Shown here: positions 50,201 through 61,736 of the stretch, one piece after another
How positions within the stretch are numbered: position 1 is the stretch's first letter
Layout: every line of letters starts with the position of its first letter
Assembly (NCBI GenBank): GCA_033239525.1
Contig: BSYO01000005.1
Location: forward strand, 22,736,519-22,800,518
From: Nepenthes gracilis
Lineage: Eukaryota > Streptophyta > Magnoliopsida > Caryophyllales > Nepenthaceae
Reading direction: 5' to 3'
Length of the DNA stretch: 64,000 nucleotides
The notes under the pieces: generated by a model
What the model saw: the letters and a program-made list of their open reading frames with translations, nothing else
The model's database searches: none
What the model was told of the DNA's origin: nothing
Program-made: the position numbers and the translations under genes

Positions 50201-50926
50201 TAGCCAGGCAATTGGATTATGTGATTTTTGACAAAAATACTGCGCTTCATTCCAAAATTCATAGACAATTACCTACCATTAAAAAGGTTTCTGAAGCAGC
50301 AGATAAAACAGAAAAAGAACTTCTTTAAAGATACAAAATAATAAGAAGAGATTGAGTAGTATACCTATGATTGGCATATTCATAGAGGCGGCCTCGCGTT
50401 GAGAAGACAATCAGGGCAACTTCAGCATCACAGAGGACAGATAATTCATAGGCCTTCTTCAGCAAGCCATTTCGCCTCTTGCAGAAGGTAACCTGTCGGT
50501 TAGTCGTGTTCTCGATCCGCTTGATCTCGATCTTTCCCCTTCCCATTTTTCTTTGGGGAGAGGCCTCCCTGCTTTTTTGATTTGGGAACTCCGTGGTTGC
50601 TAGCTGAATTTGCACAAACAGGGTCAAATCCCACAGTTCAATTACAGTATTGAAATCTATATACTACTGATGTTTGTCATCTTGTTTGACTGCTGAGAAT
50701 TTTTTGATAAAATGGAATGAAACTGAAAATTATGTATGACAATCACCCATAAAATTTTAAAAACTTTTCCGAAACCAGCAAGCAATCGAGACTCAAATAG
50801 CTGGGGAATCCCAAAGTTGAGACTAACTAAACAAAATCCCTAGCAGGTGAAGCACTGAAAATGATCTGAGTTTTTTTTTTTTCTCTTTTGATCATCTTTA
50901 TGCTAACTAACCTGGTGAGGAAACAT
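26232..50926 (-). CDS. AG: AGAMOUS-lineage MADS-box transcription factor (C-function), eight exons, premature stop
   Basis: A type II MIKC MADS-box factor that in this lineage specifies stamens and carpels as part of MADS tetramers in the nucleus. Exons, in transcription order, are: leader plus 15 nt CDS ending 50912; 50603-50365; 44826-44745; 34206-34145; 34028-33929; 33584-33543; 26516-26475; and 26342-26232. All introns are GT-AG and phases agree. MADS domain: residues 25-84 ([13 protein letters not shown]...LYEYANH). I region: [13 protein letters not shown] domain: about 113-194, with [29 protein letters not shown] and [10 protein letters not shown] region starts [17 protein letters not shown]. 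Predicted length is 230 aa. The stop TAA (26234-26232) replaces an expected CAA; beyond it the frame stays open for 21 more codons with both AG motifs. C-lineage assignment rests on the N-terminal extension, NELLFAEIE and the C-terminal motifs. A euAG versus PLENA/SHP placement needs a tree. Confidence 0.88.
27045..28292 (+). mobile_element. Solo LTR, family S, copy 1
   Basis: It is 1248 bp, bounded by TGTTGGG...CCCCAACA and flanked by the exact 5 bp duplication GTGAG (27040-27044 and 28293-28297). There is no internal region, so it is the product of LTR-LTR recombination. It is the same family as 31745-33073: both open with GGTCACTC.CTT.TGGGT..CCCAACAAA and share GAGGACTTTATGCAGCAA and ATGCATGTTGGG. 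A TATAAATA at 27834-27841 gives the promoter orientation as +, antisense to the MADS gene. Confidence 0.92.
28925..29215. other. Gene-like fragment of unknown identity inside the intron
   Basis: Composition here is less AT-rich than around it and open frames run on both strands. On the minus strand: [18 protein letters not shown]... and further on [16 protein letters not shown]. On the plus strand: [19 protein letters not shown] followed by [16 protein letters not shown] and a stop. Only one strand, or neither, can be real. I do not recognise a family. It may be a captured gene fragment. Confidence 0.25.
30110..30297 (+). other. Exon-like fragment of unknown identity inside the intron
   Basis: After a TTTTCAG acceptor-like sequence, an open frame encodes [18 protein letters not shown] then [20 protein letters not shown] and [13 protein letters not shown], ending at a TGA. 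Its residue composition looks like real protein rather than translated A/T repeat. I cannot name the family. It lies antisense to the MADS gene, 50 bp from the solo LTR at 30348, so a transposon-captured exon is one explanation. Confidence 0.3.
30348..31696. mobile_element. Solo LTR, family T
   Basis: It is 1349 bp, bounded by TGTTGGGG...CCCAACA and flanked by the exact duplication AGTTT (30343-30347 and 31697-31701). It is a different family from the two neighbours. It has internal tandem structure: about 57 bp units around CTTTGGATCTTGTAGGGGAT (about 30810-30930), and a ~220 bp unit repeated twice (about 30940-31155 and 31160-31390) marked by CATTTTTCACACTTTCACCA. The middle is GC- and pyrimidine-rich with many GGCCGGC/GGCCTC motifs. 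Confidence 0.9.
31745..33073 (+). mobile_element. Solo LTR, family S, copy 2
   Basis: It is 1329 bp, bounded by TGTTGG...CCCCAACA and flanked by the exact duplication ATTCT (31740-31744 and 33074-33078). It is in the same family and orientation as 27045-28292. It begins only 48 bp after the end of the family T LTR. It carries about five ~48 bp units containing GAGGACTTTATGCAG.AAGG and AAGGACTTTGCGGAGAT (31850-32090), then short units around GACCGGTATGGATAAATT (32210-32330). Confidence 0.92.
37156..39140 (+). repeat. Decayed LTR-like repeat, family G, copy 2, nested in the Copia element
   Basis: It has the same order of landmarks as 12047-14420: the TGTAAGGT start, a CTCGAGCG-rich stretch (37320-37430), a GAGAGAAAGAG block (37480-37515), and a tail with ACGTTGGAGCCATAAATAT and GGATCCTGTGTTTAAG (38960-39030). 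It ends near GGGGTCATCA. Flanking duplications are not exact. Confidence 0.5.
39400..40690 (-). repeat. Decayed LTR-like repeat, family G, copy 3, inverted
   Basis: The reverse complement of 39440-40680 follows 12060-13450. It has a TTGGGTCAAATTAAAG start, the CGAGCG/GGTGC-rich part (40330-40520), the GAGAGG block (40220-40270), and the TATACTAA/TAGTATATT region (39510-39560). It lies head to head with copy 2, so the two could form a hairpin transcript. Confidence 0.45.
43150..43375. other. GC-rich island with a transit-peptide-like frame
   Basis: GC content is strikingly higher than in the surrounding intron. The + frame from 43261 reads [30 protein letters not shown] and stop. This Ser/Arg/Leu-rich composition resembles an organelle transit peptide, but the frame ends at once and nothing downstream continues it. 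It could be a captured 5' gene fragment. No homologue recognised. Confidence 0.25.
45131..45497 (-). repeat. Four tandem ~80-97 bp units in the AG regulatory intron
   Basis: Each unit runs ATGCC.ACCAGAACACGGCC, then TCTTATGAGGTGTTGGTTTT, GGATGTTAATTTTACTTG, TTTAAAAGGTTAGTAGT and AACTATAATCACATA. The marker CCTC(T/C)TAT falls at 45152, 45249, 45329 and 45423, giving spacings of 97, 80 and 94. The copies differ by substitutions and one internal deletion of about 15 bp. The array starts about 300 bp beyond exon 3. Confidence 0.9.
48100..48900 (-). promoter_or_regulatory. Candidate floral enhancer block in the AG intron
   Basis: The block stands out as balanced, non-repetitive sequence. On the minus strand it has CCAATCA (48140-48146) and CCAATCC (48182-48188), two CACGTG G-boxes (48165-48170 and 48218-48223), and CCANTG LEAFY-type cores at 48482-48488, 48719-48724 and 48867-48873 (CCATTGT, the best match). 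A CT-rich tract at about 48523-48572 reads as GA repeats on the gene strand, the type bound by BPC factors. Motif counts alone are near chance; the case rests on location and composition. Confidence 0.4.
50544..50546 (-). promoter_or_regulatory. Internal ATG at the first residue of the MADS domain
   Basis: The sequence AAAAATGG opens the MADS domain (MGRGK). If the upstream starts are not used, translation from here gives a protein without the N-terminal extension, 206 aa to the premature stop. Confidence 0.5.
50592..50594 (-). promoter_or_regulatory. ACG codon in ideal initiation context, candidate non-AUG start
   Basis: The context is AACCACGG: A at -3 and G at +4. It stands directly before EFPNQ, where C-class homologues that I recall begin MEFPNQ. 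Arabidopsis AGAMOUS is reported to initiate at an ACG in the same relative place. Here an in-frame ATG also exists 24 nt upstream in the spliced leader. Confidence 0.45.
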
Positions 50927-51025
50927 GGAGGATTGGAATGTATTGACAGCAGAAACGAAGGTTTCTGATCTCTCTCTCTCTCTATGTTTTCCCCTAAAAA
51001 TATGCAGAGAAGAGATGCAGAAAAT
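50912..51025 (-). other. Leader exon of the MADS gene
   Basis: The 5' UTR runs from about 51025 (inferred from the TATA box) to the donor CACCAG|GTTAG at 50912. It contains a GA repeat near 50969-50984. Its single ATG (50926-50924) is in frame through the splice: MFPHQ joins LATTEFPNQ in the next exon. The leader intron is 50911-50604, ending TTCAG. Confidence 0.6.
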
Positions 51026-51049
51026 GGAAACAAAGCCTTAGGAGATGTG

Positions 51050-51057
51050 TATTTATA
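51050..51057 (-). promoter_or_regulatory. TATA box of the MADS gene
   Basis: TATAAATA on the minus strand, within CGTTATAAATACACATC, about 125 bp upstream of the first ATG. It would place transcription start near 51020-51025. Confidence 0.6.
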
Positions 51058-54000
51058 ACGCTAAAATTGACCCTTCATCCAATATGGGATCACACTTCTC
51101 CTTCAAAAAAGATTATTAAATTAAAATTTAAAGTTCAAGAATTAAAAATATATATATATATATTTAAAAAAGTTGTATTTTTATTTTTCTATAATACTAA
51201 TATATATTTAATATTAAATATATTATTTAATATTTAAATTTTAGACATTGAAAATTTTAATCCTACAACCTAGATGAGAGTCCACAGAATTCGGATCCCC
51301 AAATCCCTCAACTGGAATACCTGTCTTTATAACCTTTTTTACATTTTCTTTTTTTTTTTTTTGCTTTAGAGTATCCTCTCTCTTAACACTATGTATTTGA
51401 GTATCTTTATGTCAAACCTACTCTTTATTAAGCTTCAATAAAACGGTCATAAATTTTACTATATATATATATATATAATATCCTACATAAATTTGTTGAT
51501 AAAAAATAACAAGGTAGAAAGCAAGAATAGTTGGATCATTGCTAAGCTAGAATTCAATCACACGAGTCACGCTAACGTATGCATCCTTTAGTCAGTCTTA
51601 GATTATTCATCATATTAATAGTCTTATATAAAAATAAATAGATAAATATAAACTAAATCCATAATATTATCTTGAAATATTTAAATCGTTCTTTTGAACC
51701 TCATGTGCCATAATACAACTATCTATAGTACAAATGTGTGAGAGAAAGGGTTACCAAAAAATGAACAACTTCCCTTCTCTTTTTTTTTTCTTATTAATTT
51801 AGTAACAGTTAAATAATTAATTATAAATAAAGTCGAGTTGATAAATAATTGATAGACCTAAATTGCAGAGATGTTAGTAGAAGCCTCGGAAAGAGTTATA
51901 AAAATTTTTTTCTATCTTATTTTCTTTATTTTTTTCTTATCAATAACTCAATTAAAAAATAATTATCTCCAAGAACAAAATATCTGTTATACTTAACATC
52001 TTTAATTTAATATGTATCTGTCTTAATTCTATCTTTTCTTCAAGTGATTTTGTATACTTAACCGTCTAAATATGACTCGGCTAAATGTAAAATCTAACAA
52101 TTAGAAGAGAGTAAAATTAAGAAAAAGGGGGGTAAGAAAGGAAATATAAAAATTTTATTTTTTGTAAGTGAAAAAGGGGGTCATGAGAGGAAGAGAATGA
52201 GGAATGGAATTTTGAAGTCTTCAAATTTTATTAAAACGGATGGAGAAGAACAAGTGATAAGACCTCCCCATGTTCTTTAATTTTAGTTTTTTTCTACTTA
52301 GTTTTGCTATGTATGTTTTTGAGAGTGATATTTGATTATGAGGAGTTGTACGGTCCAAGGAAATTATCAAATTTATATATAGTCATTTTAATTTTTAAAA
52401 AAATTAAAAACAAAAGCAATAAAGAATAAAATAAAATTGGAAAAAAAAACTAAAATGAAAGTATTTTCTCTTATTAAGTTGGATGCAAAAAGGAGTCACA
52501 TGGACAAAAATAAATGTTTTTACTAAAAATATTTTATTTATTTGATTAACATTAAAAAATAAAAAAAAAATATTATAGCTCCTTAAGACCCATTTGATTT
52601 AAAAAAATTAAATAGTAGAAATTAATAAAAAAATAAAAAAGAGATAAAAGCGAAAAAAATATTGATGAAAAATCACATAAAAAGAAAATAAGTTTATAAT
52701 AAAGTTACTTTATTTGTTTAGTTGTTAAGACAAATTTTTATGGGATGTTAGTATTTTTAGTATGCTTTTATTATATTTTTCCTATAAATTTTATTTTAAA
52801 TTAAGTATAAATATTATTTTTATTTATATTCTTTTATTTAATTTTTTTAGAAAATCATTGTTAAATATTCGTCTAACATCTTAAAATTTTTTATAATCAT
52901 TTTTTACCAAAATAGTCATTAGTTTGATTGTCAAAAATCTATTTTTTTTTATTATAATAAATATCCTTTACACACCCTATTTTATTACTATAAAAATTAT
53001 ATCTTAACACAAGCATGTCATAAATATATCCCTCAAAACCAAAGGTCATTTATAAAACAATTCACGTTAAAGTATATTTAAATAATATTATTTTTTGGAT
53101 ATTATATATATAAAATAACAATCTTACCCATTTAATATCACCAATATACATCATAAATAGAATACAAAAATAAATAAAAACTATATGATAATAAATGAAA
53201 CCCTAAGAACTAAATAATTCTTGATAAAACTTTCCAAACTTATCATAACCGGTCAAAATAAATTCATTATTAAAAAGTTAACTTATAGATCTTCTCCTAG
53301 GCTATATTTTGTCATAAAAATTAAATTCTATTCATATTTAAAATAATTTTGTGAATGCCTATGAAAATAAAATAAAATAGAATAAAAATTAATGATTTGA
53401 TAACCTAATTTTTAGGTGAATTTTTCATAAATCTTCAATGGTTTTTTTTTTTTTTTTTCATAAGTAGTGATAAGAAATGGTTGGCAAAGTACTTATTTTC
53501 AAGAATAATAAAATCAATTACATAATAATATGTGAGAGGAGGTAGAAGAGTAAATGTGATTGTTGATTGATTATCAAATATGCATATTTTACTTCCAAGT
53601 GTATAAAGACTTGATTTTATTTTCTAGTAAGTATGGTACGTATTGATAGGAAATTAATTTTTCGTACAATATAAATTTCATAACTACATAACCCAATATG
53701 ATAAAATAATTTAAACATTGAATTTGTGATTATAAATGTAAGATCTAATATTTAAAATTTATATAATGATATTAAATTTAAGTAAATTATTAAAATTAAT
53801 TATAGATTTATGTTGAAGATTAAATGTTAGACAATGGTGGTGTAAATATAAGCAATGCTTGGGCTATACATTCGTACATTTGAGGCAAAATTATTGCACC
53901 TAATTTGTGCATGATAAGCACTCATGCATATTTATTACAGAATTGTAACGTCTGATGTTTGTCTAATAGATACTTGTGTATAAATTAAAATTAGCTTTTG

Positions 54001-56100
54001 CGCTTAAATTTTACATAATTAGTGCATGTATGTCATGCACTCTAATATTTAAAAAGCTTCTATTAATTTTTTACACTTTTTCATGAATTTTTAAAAGAAA
54101 ATAGAGGAGGAGAGGAAAAGAGGGAGAATAAAAAAAATAAGGAAAAAGTAAATTTAAAGTGTTTTAAGTAAATTTTTAATAAATCCAAATAAAGACAAAT
54201 ATATCTAAAATTAATTTCTTTATATGCTACTAAACTTTTTAGAAAACTCGTATCATTCATTATTCACATATTTATTGATGTGCTATTTACCTATTCCTTT
54301 TGATATTATATTGTATGAATGTTAATTTTACTTCCACTCTATGAGATGTTAAAGGTTTTTATCTTAATTTGAGCATGTTAACTTAAAATTTTTAAATTTT
54401 TTAGAGATTATCCTTAGATGTCTTTTTTATGTAAGTATTTTATAAAAATTTTACTTTAATTTTAATAAAGATAATTTATTTTTTCAATAAGAGAAAATTT
54501 TTATATGTTTATTTTTCAATGTGGAGTTTTCATTTTATTAAATAAAAATTATTATAAAAAATTAATAAAATATATCCAGACATATATTAATATATTATTT
54601 ATAAATTAAAGATCAAATATAATATTTAATGATCAGAAAAGTAGCATTTAACTTTGTTTAAAAAAATAATATATAATTAGTCTACCCATAAATCTTAAAT
54701 AGTGATGTGTGGTTTTTGTTTACATAGAAGTAATCATAGCCCATTTTTTATATTTGATATTTATTAATGAGACTATTATCGATTATTAGTTCTTATATTT
54801 TCATACTATTTTTGCATGCTTGATTGATATTTAGACATTTTTAATATTTTGATTTTAATTATTATTATTGTCCTTTATATATTTTATTGACAATTATGTA
54901 CATATATAAATTATATAATATTTGATGAGTATTAAGTTCACTCTTATTGTCTTTAGCTAACATGTTACATTTGAGAGCTTGAATGTCACTTGTGATAATT
55001 TCAATCTTTGGAAGAGATTTTTTGAAGTTTTAGTTTTATGATGAAGTTATCATATTTTAAATATTTTGATATAGTTATGATTTTAAATAGCTGTTTTGTC
55101 AAATATTGTACTTTGGTAGCCAACGTGCCTAATATTTTAGATTTTATGTTTCCTCAAATTAGAAATTATTTCACAAATATATATATATTTTTATTTTTAG
55201 ATTTTCAAGTTCAGGTATTATTATATCTTGAAATCATTTTAGAATGCAACTTTCAGATCTTAGGCTTGTTATTTATTATTAAAATTAAGTAACGATATTA
55301 TTTATAGGGTCATGTTTTTATTTTGGGTTAAATTTTGATTATTAATTATTTAATTATATATTTAAAATCGGGGTCGTAATGTTAAAAGTGACTAAAGCTT
55401 GAAACAACAATAATTCAACCACGAAGTAATCTAAAAACAGTACAGTATATTAAATTACTAAAATTTTAAATTGTAAGAAATTAAAACACGTATAGCATTA
55501 TTGTCCTCTGACAGCATCAAAAATCAATGTATAGAAATATAAAGTGTAAAAATTTAAAATTATAATAGTATCTGTGACTCAACTGTTCAGGTTTCAAGTA
55601 ATAAAAAATTAAAAAATTTAGTAAAAAATAAAAATTTAAAATTTAAAAAATGTAATAATGATAATAGTTTAACCATCTAATATTCAAAAAAGTATACAAA
55701 AAACTAAAAATGAAGAAATTTAAAGAATAATAACTTAAATGGCTAGTCATAACGTGTTGACTTTTAATAAATAATGCAATATGAAATTATAGTATTTTGA
55801 TATTAATTTGAAACTAAATTAGCTGATGATAAATATGAATTGAATGGTATAAATTATGAAGACTTATTGATCTGAAAATAATTCTTAACGTTAATCTAAA
55901 ATTAAAAAATACATAGTAAATAAATCTAAAATAAATGTTATACCTAAATATTGATTTTTTAGACAGAAACTAACACCTCAAATATAAGCCTATACTTTTT
56001 TCCTCTCTCGATCCTTCATGTTTTTACAGATTGAGAATGTTTCATCTATTGAAGAGATAGAGAGGTGATGCGTCTTAAATTCGAATTACTAACAGATTAG
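51058..56100. other. MADS gene promoter and AT-rich intergenic DNA
   Basis: No coding exon is seen on either strand. There are long A/T runs, several poly-T and poly-A tracts (51345, 53440), and no transposon with recognisable ends. Regulatory elements of the MADS gene may lie in the first kilobase, but I cannot point to one. Confidence 0.45.
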
Positions 56101-59100
56101 GGTATTATTTAATTTTTTATAATGGGTTGAACAGAAGCAGGTCTGGTCTTCATTCTTAATAGTTTGGATATTGCACACCACAACTTAAAAATAAGAAATC
56201 AGAAAATTTATGAAACTCGCTATCCGATTTATCCTCTAATACACAAGTCAATATTTTTCAAAGAGATGGAAAGATGCAATGGTGAGGGATATGTGTGATG
56301 ATGTAAGATTACGGGTTACGCTTGGCATGGAGCGGCTTTTACGTTTCGTTGCGCTCGATAAGAAGTGGTTTTTAAAATTGAAGAAGCAAGAATTGTGAAT
56401 GAATTCTTGGGAGGCTCTTTGAGTAGAGGGTTGTCTTTTTTTAAGCTTTTAAGTGTGTATCTGAGTATGTATTTGTATTTATAACATTTGAGCCAACTTA
56501 ACTCTATTTGGACGCTAAGGCTAGTCGATAGCTTTTTGTGCGGATTTAGCATGTTGTCATGGGGATTATTGATATCGATTATAGTAATTGTGATCAATCA
56601 GGAGGATTCCTTTTTTCTTTGTGGCAATACTTAATACAGCGGGTATGGGATTTGCCATTAGGTGAGATATATTGCATTACAGTTGCCATTCCAGGAGAAG
56701 ATCGTGATTAGATATAATATTTGGGGTGTTGAGTTAGTTAAGGCAAGTAATTTCAATACGCGAAAAAAGGATCGTGGGCCGTCCTTATTAAGTCGAGGTC
56801 AGCTTTGACTGTCTAGGTCGATTGGGACACTACTCGGGCCAACGAAAACATTGACCGGCTCTTAAGCCTGCAAAAATATATTATGGACCAGATACTCTCA
56901 AAATTCACTGTCTGTCCGAGGGCCCTTATGTCGAGCTTGCTCATATCTGCCGTCCCCATCAAAAAGCTTATTCTATATATTTTAATTATTTATTTTTAAA
57001 TAAATAATTATAGCCTAATTATTTTAAAATAATTAATTTTAATTAATTTTATTTTTTTAAAAAAATAAATAAATTATAATTATTTATTAAAAATAAAAAA
57101 ATAAAATATAAAAAATAAATCTGTCCAACTTTACAAAAATATTTCAAATTTATGGTTTTGCTAACTCACTTTTCTCTTATTTACCGAGGAGGGTGCTCCC
57201 CTGAATTCCCCCCCCCCCCTTCATTTTTATTTTAATTTTTTTATTTTTTCCCTGTCTTTTAATATTGATTTTTTTTTTCTCAAATTTACTGTCGTCCATG
57301 AACTTCACTCATCTATTGTTTATTCTTTTGGCTGATTATCAAATTGATAAAATAAAAGCTCCCTTTATCTTATTAATATGTTTTATTTTAATTTTTTTTA
57401 TTCGGGTTTAAACTCATGCAGTGAAAAATATACCATTTAATTATATAAATCAAATAAAAATATTTGACAATTCCAATAAATAAGTTAATATAAAAATATA
57501 TTAATTAATTTTCTTCAACTATGAGAATTAAAATTTTATACAGATATTTATATTTCTAACAAATAAAAATAAAAACTAATATTATTTATAAGGAGAGTAA
57601 AATGCTGAAATTTAATTTTTTCTATTGATATTTTATAAAATTTGATTTTATAGACCGTAACAATTTTAATATAATTGAAGGCGATAAAGAAAATGTCCGT
57701 TATCGCCCGGGAAAACCCACACTAATTAACTTGGTGAATCATTGATTTGCCGACTCTGTTATTCATGTCAGATGGGTAATATTGTAATTTTGTTTTTCGG
57801 AATTTCGGAAGTTTTTTTATTTTTTATTTTTCACGTTCATTTTTTTAATCATAAGATAAGAATTTTTACCAAAATAGCTCAAAAGCTGAACTTAGGTGTA
57901 GTTTGGTTTTTACCAAAATTATATATATATAACACATAAAATTTTCTATTATAATTAAAATTTATTGATCATAGCTATTTTTATTATGCTTTTAAATTAA
58001 TTTTTAATACAAGTAGTTAAAGTAATAATTTTAATTTTTATATATAATATATTAAATTAAGTAATTAATTTTAGACTAAGAAACTTAGCATTATAAGCCA
58101 CATAAATCATCTGAACTAAATGAACATACGCATTTTAATTTAACTCGGTAAAACTTTATACTATAATATATATTTTGATTATGGGCTATTTTTTATTTTT
58201 ATTAAGTTATATTATTATTATTTTAAAATTATATATAACTCAAATTACCATATTTTTTAGTTATATTACGGTATAATTAGTCTAACAAAGTCTTTTTTTT
58301 TTTTTGGATGGTATGAAACTGATATCAAACTAAAATTTAAAAATAATTTTTTTTTTGAAAAAAATATTGAAAATAAAATAATTTTTTTTTTAAAAAAAGA
58401 AATAAATGACATTTTAAAGTATTTTTCTGCTATGTAACATCAAGCCTGTTATTTTCTTGCTCTTAATTCATTTTTCTGAATTAGGAAAGCAGGGTAAGAA
58501 GTCGAGAGGGCAATATGTGCCTCAGCTTTTTCCTTTAGAGGCATACGTTATGTGGTGGGATCCACCATGACTAGATTTCAGGCCCCACTGCTTCTTCCTT
58601 TGGCGTACCTCGGTATCATGAATTGCTTTGTCTTCGTTTATAACTACTGCCATTAACGTCTCAATTTAAATTATTAACAATTACTTTATATTAATATATT
58701 ATATTAATTTTTTAAAAAATATAAATAAAAAATAAAAAAAATTTATTATTTTTAAAATTATAGTTATAATTATACTTTCACGAAATATAAATAAATTTTT
58801 TAAAACTTTTAAATATTAATGGCATAATGCTCTGCTCGTACGTCTAAGATTTATTTATTATTAATATTAATTTTAATTTAAAATTTATATGGAATCATGC
58901 TATGAAAATTTCAATCAGATTTTTAAACTAATTGATTAGATAAAAATAAATTTTAATCAAAATTAAGAAATTAGATAAGCAAGATCTGATTTGATTCGGT
59001 CCAGTGGCCCCACCCTACGAGGGCTAAGCCAATCAGGAAATTACATGGCATTGCCGTACGAAGCCGATGGATTCAAGGGGCTGGACCGCATGGCATGGGG

Positions 59101-61736
59101 AGCTCCTCGTATTTTTAATGCTTGGATCAATCATTCAATATTTATAATTTTTGTTTTTTTTTAAAAAAAAATATGTTACAAGTTATAATTTTGATTATTT
59201 TTTTATAATATAAAGATTTTAATACTTTAATATTTAAAATTATTAAAATTTTAACTTTATAATACTTTTTAAAATATAAAAAAGGTTATTTGATATTTTT
59301 ATCTCAAACGATAACATAATTTACACTTTAATAATAAAGAGAAAAAAATAATACTATGAATGAATATAATTATAAAAATTAGATTAATTTAAATTTGTGG
59401 GTTCAATTGATCAAGAATAAAAATGATTAGATTGGCCCAACTTGGTGCCTTTTTCTTTGGTGCAAACACAAAAGTCCATATTTTACATGAATAGAATTCA
59501 AATGAAATTTCTTAAGTAGTATTTATCTTTCATAATATTTATGTTTTAAAATATTTTTATATAAATATAAAATTTTAAATATAATATTTAGAAATTAATA
59601 TATCTATATATTACCCTAATTTTAATTATAAATGAATATTGTTATATTTTTTTTCAAATTTCTGGGCCTGTGTTATCTTGGTCACACTTAGCAATCACAA
59701 TTTTTACTTGTACCGATCAAATATAGGTCAAATTCAATTTTAATCCGGTTTATTAACCAGTATATGCCCTCTATCAATAGGAGAAAAATAATTTAAAATG
59801 TCATTTTCTATTACATATAAAGTGAAAAGCTTATATTTTATACTCAATAAATAAAAAATTCAGCTCGGTGCAGAAATTAGAAAGGGGTCTATAACTGACA
59901 AGTTTCTTTAAAAGAACGTTTACTTTATTAATTCACTTTGAAATGGATGGAAAACAACTAAAGGGGCCCACAAATTAAAATGACCTAACACACACACATA
60001 TATATAATATTTTTGATCAATTTAATTAGTTACTCAGATTTATAATAGTCATATATATATATTTATTTGATATTTAATTAATGTTATAAAATAACATGAC
60101 ACTAATAATATATTATATATTTTGTTAGGGCATGTTGGACTATCAAATGATGTTGAAAACTGCAGATCTAATTGAATGCAAAGACCTAATTCCATTAATG
60201 CATCTTAGCCTGTCATGGTTGCAAACTTCATTGCTCTGGGCAACGTTTCCTTTTTACCACAGATGTGATTTGTAATGTCCGGTTTTTATTTATAATTTAT
60301 GATATAATTAGTATAATTTTGGATCAATTTAAAGGGTAAGTGTATAATAAAAATTTGAGATAAAATTGAATTACTTAGAATCAGGTTTGATGCCTGATGG
60401 GAACTTGTGTCTACGCCCGTGCGTGTTTGAAATAATAGCCGTGTATTTGATGTGCGTCTCTAGACTATTCTTGTATATTTATGATAAAATATTAACTCTT
60501 AAAACACGTCCAATGTAGTATTCATATGCAGATAAATTAAAATTAAGAACGCCTGAAGAATATTTATCTGGCCCTCAAATGCTAATCGTGTATGTACCGT
60601 TTGATGCACATTGTTTTAGTTATTTTCATGGGAAAAGAGAGAAAAGAGAGAGAAATAGAATAGGAAAAGAAGAAGAAAAGAGAGAGAGAAATAACAAAGA
60701 TTATAGAGTTTTTGGAAATCAAATTTGCTAAATTACATAATTAAGACAAGTGTTTTGAAACCCATTCTTAGTTTATTTTTAAAATTTTTTAATTTTTACA
60801 TATATTTTTTAATTTATTATATAAACATGACACTTTTAAAATATCAAAATGACATTATTTTCATAGCAGGTAACTCTTTTTAAGTTTTGGTTTCTTCGCA
60901 TCAATTCAACAAGTGAATCAGTTGGTTAAGTTCTTCAAGGTCCGTCTTCTCCCTCACAAGCACAGCTGAAGCCCATGGATAGTATGGCTTATTAAATTTT
61001 TCATAAAATACTTATTGAATTTATAATGCTTCATAAGCATGTAAAAACGTATTTGCTATTTCTTCAAATTTAGCCCTTAGATATATCAACAAATAAAGAT
61101 TTCAAATCTCCAATTTGTTCTGATTATTCAGAATAAACAGCCCTTTGACACATAGTAAGTAATTATGTCATTTATAGGATAAAAAGATAATTAATTTCTT
61201 AATTATTAAAATGTCATTTTTTTTATTAAAGGCTGAATATATTAAGAAAAAAACATTTCTCTTATAAAATATTTCAAATTAAATAGAATTATAATAAATA
61301 ATTATTTTAATAAATTAGCAAATATATTCCATATTATGTGAAATAATTCTAACAAATGAGAATGGGATCTCCATCAAACAAATGCAACCTCATCAAGGTT
61401 ATGTTTGGCTGGCAATGGAACGAAATGGATGATGCATGGAGGCCTCAAAACGGCGAGGATGAACGCAAGACAATTATTCAAGCCGTTTTCAGGGCCTTAC
61501 ATAGTTGAATTACTTACAACGAAGCATAAGCCCATGTAGCGAAAAATCATAGAGAAAAATCAGAATGAAACCATTGAGAAAATTCAGATGGCATCACACA
61601 ATTTCCCATCGATTTTGAATGAGTTACTAAATGGTTAACTTGAGGGTAACCAGTCTCCCATCGGGTAGGAACAGCTCGGACATCACTTCTGTAGAGTGCT
61701 GCCATCTCCGCCATAGAGCTGTTGCAGAGGTATTAT
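56101..61736. other. Intergenic, old repeats, no gene seen
   Basis: The stretch 56280-56970 is less AT-rich and may be part of an old element; no ends or coding motif can be assigned. From 56975 to 57130 it is nearly pure A/T and resembles the first 110 bases of the window. At 60271-60760 a segment starts TGTAATGTCCGG and carries a GAGAGAAAAGAGAG block, a possible fragment of family G. Sequence at 61370-61700 is more complex and may include the 3' UTR of the kinase gene. Confidence 0.4.

Larger units (their letters stand above)
44827..50364 (-). other. MADS gene intron after the MADS exon (5.5 kb, the AG 'second intron')
   Basis: In Arabidopsis the corresponding intron carries the main floral enhancer of AGAMOUS, with LEAFY and WUSCHEL binding sites and CCAATCA boxes (established knowledge). 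Here it contains a less AT-rich, non-repetitive block at 48100-48900 with candidate motifs, and a fourfold tandem repeat at 45131-45497. The rest (46750-48060, 48900-50300) is mostly AT-rich and unremarkable. Confidence 0.75.

Noticed and set aside
50325..50627. Reading the MADS exon as one uninterrupted 100-residue protein starting at TTG
   Set aside because: The start is not ATG and the last residues (after YEYANH) run into intron. Splice sites at 50604 and 50364 and the matching next exon give a better model.
56316..56597. 93-codon minus-strand frame
   Set aside because: No family recognised and no splice-linked neighbours. The surrounding sequence looks like an old repeat.
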